This document shows, in pieces, positions 58,995-64,000 of a stretch of DNA of 64,000 nt. Within the stretch, counting starts at the first letter, position 1, and each line of letters begins with the position of its first letter. Made by a program: the position numbers and the translations under genes. A model generated the notes under the pieces. It was not told the origin of the DNA. It did not search any database and worked only from the letters and a program-made list of their open reading frames with translations. Source of the stretch: Phellopilus nigrolimitatus (Eukaryota; Basidiomycota; Agaricomycetes; Hymenochaetales; Hymenochaetaceae); the NCBI GenBank assembly GCA_021029095.1, contig JAJOHG010000038.1:62001-126000 (forward strand). The letters run 5' to 3'.

Positions 58995-59615
58995 ATGGGT
59001 CGCATGCATGCACCGGGAAAGGGCATTTGTGCGTCGTCCTTCACTTGCTTTAATCAACAAAAATGTGTTAACATGTTATCTAGCGTCCTCTGCGCTTCCC
59101 TACCGCCGCTCCCCCCCTTCATGGCTCAAGACGACGCCAGAAGACGTCGTCGAGCACATCTGCAAGCTCGCCCGCAAGGGTCTTACACCATCTTCAATCG
59201 GTGTCACCCTCCGTGATGCGCACGGCGTGCCTCAGGTCCGCTTCGTCACCGGTAACAAGATTCTTCGTATCTTGAAAGCCAACGGTGCGTCTGCAGACTA
59301 TCTGTTTGTCTACTAGTGGTTGAACACCAGGCGATTTCTCTTCCTTTTTGCTTGTTATCCAATGTCTCCTTGCATGCCTGTTGTATGGGAATAGGCCTGG
59401 GACCAGAGATTCCCGAAGACCTTTGGTTCCTCATTAAAAAGGCCGTCGCCGTCCGCAAGCACCTCGAGACCAACCGCAAGGACAAGGACTCGAAGTTCCG
59501 TCTCATTCTGATTGAGTCTCGTATCCACCGTCTCGCACGCTACTACAAGACGAAGCAGCAGATTTCGCCGACGTTTAAATACGACTCTGCTACCGCGTCA
59601 ACGCTGATCGCTTGA
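58995..59615 (+). CDS. RPS13: 40S ribosomal protein S13 (uS15)
   Basis: Small-subunit protein binding 18S rRNA near the platform. Exons 58995-59028, 59084-59284 and 59395-59615 total 456 nt, exactly 151 aa, the standard eukaryotic length. Starts [12 protein letters not shown], then [100 protein letters not shown] and ends [13 protein letters not shown]. Both introns (55 and 110 nt) fall in phase and no frame break is present. Divergently paired with RPS6, consistent with coordinated expression. Confidence 0.97.
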
Positions 59616-60646
59616 TGGGGAGGGGATGATTGGGTGACCGGGTGTAATCGACTGGCTTTCTTATGTGCATGCATATGTGGTTTCTGCACCCGATATGTTC
59701 CACAAAATATATCAATACTGTATGCTGATCCCTTGCGACACACTTATGCTAGCTCTACAGCAAAAGCGGTATTGCTGGCTTGACCGTTTGAATGGAAGAA
59801 CCTGAGCGAACAGAACGGCCAGATGAGTAGATGCGCCAGCAGTTACTTACCCTCATGAGTCGCAGATATGACCGACGTGCGTTGAGAAAGCTTGGTAAAG
59901 TTCTCGCTGAGTCCGAGACGCTGGCTCTAGACCCCTCAGCTCGTTAGGTCGCTCTCAACTGTGATCGCAACCACAATTATGACTTCAATACGCATCTCGG
60001 TTCTGGTTTCTCATCATGTCTGCATGCCCGCTGCGTTTGCTGGTAAAGAATCGCATGAGCTGACTCAAATGTTGCTCAAGTGTCCGCATTCGCTTCGCGA
60101 GACGCAAGTCGAAATACACCCGTACTCGTCAATATACATGTGCCATTCTTCTTTTCTCTCATCGAAAAGTAAATAACACTTCCTACTCACTTTTCAGAAA
60201 GCATAGCAGGACGCTTAAGATTGCTGCTGTCGTAGACTAGGCAGTTCGGTCCGACGTATCACGTACTCTCGTTCGCGTCTTTCTCTCGGTCGCTTTCACA
60301 TCCATGACCTACATCTATTCAACGGTATGATAAGGCTTAAGCGGGCCGTGGAAGCTGTCCAAATTTCAATTTGAAGTGCACATTCTTCGGATCGGATTTC
60401 GGGTTCAATCTCATCTGACGCCGAGACTCCCATCCGTTGTCGTCCGAGTCAAGCATATCGGAACGCAGAAACGGACGTCCTGTCCGCAACTCGGGGTATG
60501 AAGTTAACAGTGCATAGCTTTTCGCATTGTCCTCATTGAACATCGTCGAATTTATTTGTGTTAACACAATCAGCATACAATCTTTCGTGCCTCTACAAGT
60601 CTTCTAATTTAACAATATTGATTTAACAATATTGATATATAATTCT
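59616..60646. other. Convergent 3' spacer, 1 kb
   Basis: Tail-to-tail between RPS13 and GALT. A short direct repeat of ATTTAACAATATTG occurs twice at about 60607-60634. ORFs such as 60337-60576 (-) are not recognisable. No other feature. Confidence 0.5.
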
Positions 60647-62021
60647 TCATAATCCTGCGGCGGTGTAATGTGTCGTAGGGCATCCTCGGAGACGCTCGGC
60701 ACCTTGCTCAGGCGTTAAATCCCGTTGTGACTCGGCCATGAGCTCGAATCTGTGAATAAGAAAGAACGCGTTCAGATCCGAGTATAACAATTGTTGCGGC
60801 TGCGAAACCGACGTACCCAACCAAAAATTTGCGAACTGTCGCGCTACGTAGAAGAGGGGGGAGGAAGTGGAAGTGTAAATGCGCGACGTCGCATTCATCT
60901 TCGCATTCGTGCTTTGCCTCGGCCGATTCGCGCGCCAATGGCGCCTGATGAATGCCCATGGAGTACGCGAATGAGCACGAAAAGAGGTTGTCGAAGCGTA
61001 TTGTGACCTCGGAAAGAATCTGCGCGAGATTGGATTTCTCATCGGAGGAAAGCTCTAGGAGAGAAGCAATATGCCGGCGATACGGTAGCACTGTCAATAA
61101 GGCGGAATGTTGTTCAGTAAAGACAGTATGAGTACGTTTAAAACGTCGTGACTAACGGAGGACCTCGAACGGCCATGTCGCCCACCACGGCACGAGGGCG
61201 ACCCAGTCGTCGTTCTTGGCCACAACCCGCTTATCATCGGCACCGGAGGCTTCGAAATGCGCGTACTCGCAAAGAAGGCAGGGTCTGCCGAGAGGTCCCT
61301 TGGGAGCGGAACTAACTGCGACATCGGAAAGCGCATAACGTCTTAGAGAAGCCAATTCCTTCGCGGGGATCGAAGGGATGTCCGACATAGACCACACCTG
61401 GCCGTGCGGGTGCGGGTTAGAACAACCCATCATGGCACCTTTGTTCTACAGAGAACGTAAGCATCATCTGTACACCATGAAGAAAACTATCTTGCCTCGA
61501 AGATCTGGACGTAGCGAATTCCATTCTCCTTACTTCTTTCGATGAAGACGCGCACCCACTCGTCGATGATCGTGCATATATCCAGGGGCTTCAACCTCGC
61601 GAGGGTCAAATCGTGCCGAGGGTGAAAGATCAGGACGTCGCAGAGGCCATGGACGGCGCGGGTCGCGAGAAGCGGGTGTGCCGGTTCCGGTGGAGAAGGA
61701 ACTGGGGCTGGCGCGAGAGCAGCGAAGTCGTTCTGGAACGTGAAAGTAGAGGAATAAACGGGATTTGTGGCACCTCCAATGCGCTGGTTTCCGGGACAGA
61801 GGTAACAAGCTGGATCGTATTCAGGTAGCGACAACGCCTGAGGAGGCTCGACCTGACCGAGCCAAGGCCTTTTGGCGCGATGAGGAGAGACGAGGACGTA
61901 TTCCTCCGTCAACGGATTATCTGCAAACACAAACGATTTATTCTAGAATGAAACAGAAAGAAATGGGGAGGGGGGACGTACATCTGCGATGAGGATGCGA
62001 TGTTGGGTCGAATTCGGCCAT
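60647..62021 (-). CDS. GAL7: Galactose-1-phosphate uridylyltransferase (GALT)
   Basis: Leloir-pathway enzyme exchanging UMP between UDP-glucose and galactose-1-phosphate, cytosolic. Exon 1 (61982-62021) encodes [13 protein letters not shown] and splices in phase to [20 protein letters not shown], the classical N-terminus. Further blocks: [34 protein letters not shown] text ([19 protein letters not shown]), then [18 protein letters not shown] with the active-site HPHPH nucleophile motif, LLCEYAHFE (a Cys for structural metal), and [16 protein letters not shown]. Late blocks: [43 protein letters not shown] at 60647-60649. Length about 380 aa, normal for the family. No other GAL-pathway gene is adjacent. 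All exon joins followed were in frame. Confidence 0.95.
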
Positions 62022-62436
62022 TGATAGTAGGGCTGCAGCAGAAACACGGTCAGTTTGCCTTTTTTAAATCAAACTGCAGACCCGGTCCATCCGGTCCGGG
62101 CCACCTTTTTCGGTCACTGGTCCGAACCACCGAAAGCGTCTTCGCTGGACTGCAACCAAACATGAATCAACTAAATGGTGGCGGAAGAAGCAGAGTGCGA
62201 GAGAAAATGCGGATGCAAGAACGTGGATTCAAGAAATGACTTGGATGATGACTAAGCAAAGGTAGAGCGCCTCTATTTCCCCTATAATTCAGTAAAACAA
62301 ATATCTAATTTATGCTTTAGAGTAGTTATGTTTTGTATAATAATAAATGGTTCGGGGCGCTGAACTTTCGTGAGCGTTACCACCACCACCACCACAATAA
62401 ATGAAAGCGAAGGAGATTACTCCAAGATAACTAACT
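62022..62436. other. Spacer between GALT and the CDF transporter
   Basis: 415 bp with the GALT promoter and the transporter's 3' UTR. Contains an (ACC)n run at about 62379-62396. No gene seen. Confidence 0.5.
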
Positions 62437-64000
62437 TCAAGCTGAACTTGTCCCCGGCACCGGTGCTTACGAAGAAAAAGTCAGCCTCTCCGCCCATTAC
62501 TTAGTATTCAATTACTTACGATGGGAATGTTCCACGGGATTAGTCACGTCTTGGTCAGGAGGGGTACTGAGAATGCATGCACCGTCTGGAGCCTTTAAAA
62601 TACATAGTAATAAGCGACGGGCACTAGAAGATCAGCAAAAGACACCTACGTCGCTCGTAGACTCCGATAAATCACGCTTTGGCGGATAATTCTCTGGCTG
62701 TACAGTGCTCGAGTGGATCCCCCTGCTTTTCATGACTTTCCGAATGTCTGCAGCGACCTGCATGTTATCACGCTTGCGCGAGACGAGCACATGCACGGAG
62801 GCAACGAATTCGGATTCGGAAAGCTGCCAGATGTGAAGCTCGTGCACGTCTTGAACACCGTCCACCCTGCGAATGGCTTCGTCAACCTCTTTGAGGGATA
62901 TTCCCGGAGGGACACCTTGAAGAAGAATGAAACATGTACTTTTCACTGTCATATCGGAAAATAAATATACGGAGTAGTTGAGTAAATGAACGAAAACAAA
63001 CCTAGCGGCAGCGCAGAACATAAGATAATGCAGGTAATGATTAGCGAGACGATAGGATCGAAGTAGTTTTTCCAACTCAGATGGGAAAGCCAGATTATAA
63101 GACCTGAAGTGATAACACCAATGTTACCTAATGCATCACCTAAGACATGAAGCAAAAGAGCGCGCATGTTCAAAGAACCATGGGAATGCCCAGCATGCGA
63201 ATGCACACTATGAGAATGTTCACGAGAGCGTTCTCCTACAGACACAGTTCCCGGGGGAGACGAGTGATGAACGTGGTCATGAGGCTCAGCTGCCGCAGGT
63301 TGAAGCTGTCTGTCCGTGTCTGGGCCCTCCTCCAAAAGAGAAACCGACTCGAGGCTACGAGTACTACCAGAAGAAGACCGTGCTTGTTGCAGCTCCTGCG
63401 CTTGCTGGCGGACGTGCGCCCGCGTCGCGACAGGATGGCCGAAAAATGCGTCATCAGGACGTTGAGGTTCTTGCTGCGCCTCAACATCTGCTGGAGGGCC
63501 GCCGCCACCTGTGGACCGGGAAACAGTCCGCATATCCCTCCACCGCAACTGGCCCAGTTGGATTCCCGGTATGGTTATCGTGCCCGTGCGAGTGACCATG
63601 CCCATGAGAATGACCATGCCCATGAGAGTGGCCAGTGTTCTGCCGGTACAGTAAAATCATATGTGCCTGTGAGTTTGCGTTGTGTGCGTACCATGGAAAA
63701 GGAAAAGTCCGATTATATTTGAGGCCAAACCCAGCGAGCCAACAATCACAACGAGTTTTGGATCTTTGATATCTGTAGCACGGGTGTCAGGCATACGTAC
63801 GTAATGATAAAGTATACACGTACTTGGTACACTAAAGAAACGTTGGATGGCCTCCGTGAAGATAGAGAAACACAAGGCAAGCAAGAACACGCCGTTAGTG
63901 AGAGCAGCAAGGATTTCGGCTCGGTGCCAGCCATATGAGTACTTCGTGTCCTTGTCGGTGATAATCCTCGATGTGAGCTGCAAATAAATGAGTATTAGTA
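62437..64000 (-). CDS. CDF zinc transporter (ZRC1/COT1-like), 5' end outside window, frame breaks
   Basis: Cation diffusion facilitator that exports Zn2+ (and possibly Co2+/Cd2+) from the cytosol, commonly into the vacuole. The visible part begins with LTSRIITDKDTKYSYGWHRA then EILAALTNGVFLLALCFSIF (TM3 region), KLVVIVGSLGLASNIIGLFL (TM4), a His-rich cytosolic loop (GHSHGHGHSHGHGHSHGHDN), a second HSHSVHSHAGHSH cluster, and TM5-6 with LLHVLGDALGNIGVITSGLI, whose His-x3-Asp is the metal site. The C-terminal domain has GVPPGISLKEVDEAIRRVDG, VQDVHELHIWQLSESEFVAS and ends HPPVPGTSSA before TGA at 62437-62439. The loop needs two one-base frame changes, at about 63634 and about 63550, to join the His-rich part to both flanks. 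These resemble the indels in RPS6 and ERG2. The N-terminus lies beyond 64000. Confidence 0.9.

Noticed and set aside
1..64000. CRISPR arrays, rRNA operons, LTR retrotransposons or a secondary-metabolite cluster
   Set aside because: No spaced direct repeats, rRNA signatures, LTR pairs, reverse transcriptase motifs or PKS/NRPS modules were seen.

Overview
The window is nuclear DNA of a filamentous basidiomycete, most likely an Agaricomycete. Genes lie on both strands and are broken by many short introns (mostly 50-70 nt, GT..AG, often with a CTGAC/CTAAC branch site). The proteins fit this: a DHTKD1-type 2-oxoadipate dehydrogenase, inositol oxygenase, ERG2, signal peptidase subunit SPC2, ribosomal proteins S6 and S13, Leloir GALT, a CDF zinc transporter, and several copies of a basidiomycete family that I assign to DUF6699. 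Exon chains were rebuilt by eye from splice sites, reading phase and remembered family motifs. No alignment or database search was run.

Layout: 1-297 is the 3' end of a DUF6699-like gene (+). 2954-6901 is a 20-exon mitochondrial 2-oxoadipate dehydrogenase E1 (+) with a 6-nt microexon. 7393-8766 is myo-inositol oxygenase (-) and 11230-12555 an aldo-keto reductase (-). 13203-19523 is a large DDX60-like Ski2-type helicase (+) with several apparent frameshifts. From 19.9 to 31.6 kb there are three more DUF6699-like genes (all -) and one zinc-independent MDR oxidoreductase (+), separated by long gene-poor stretches. 33390-34172 is a Ser-rich protein (+). 34709-37109 is a secreted GH30 beta-1,6-glucanase (-). 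39202-40497 is a monoacylglycerol lipase (-). 41312-42027 is a small secreted Cys-rich, probably GPI-anchored protein (+). 42369-43216 is ERG2 (-), 43640-44489 SPC2 (-), and 44857-45728 a GNAT acetyltransferase (-). A 564-bp TA-flanked MITE (46742-47305) sits next to an intron-containing tRNA-Pro(CGG) (47373-47472). 49035-50019 is a disordered protein with a CxxC..HxxxC motif (+). 51713-54773 is a 955-aa HMG-box transcription factor (-). RPS6 (-, 57844-58764) and RPS13 (+, 58995-59615) are divergent over a 230-bp promoter. GALT (-) lies at 60647-62021. A CDF zinc transporter (-) runs off the right edge.

Gene relations: most neighbours look like ordinary housekeeping genes with no shared pathway. 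MIOX next to an aldo-keto reductase could be an inositol-to-glucuronate-to-gulonate pair, but this is weak. RPS6/RPS13 probably share a promoter. The DUF6699 copies look like a dispersed local family of unknown function.

Caution: RPS6, ERG2, the CDF transporter and the DDX60-like gene each show single-base frame changes inside conserved blocks, while the 2841-nt DHTKD1 chain and several others are perfectly in frame. RPS6 is expected to be essential, so residual indel errors in the sequence are the simplest explanation. True decay of the DDX60-like copy cannot be excluded.
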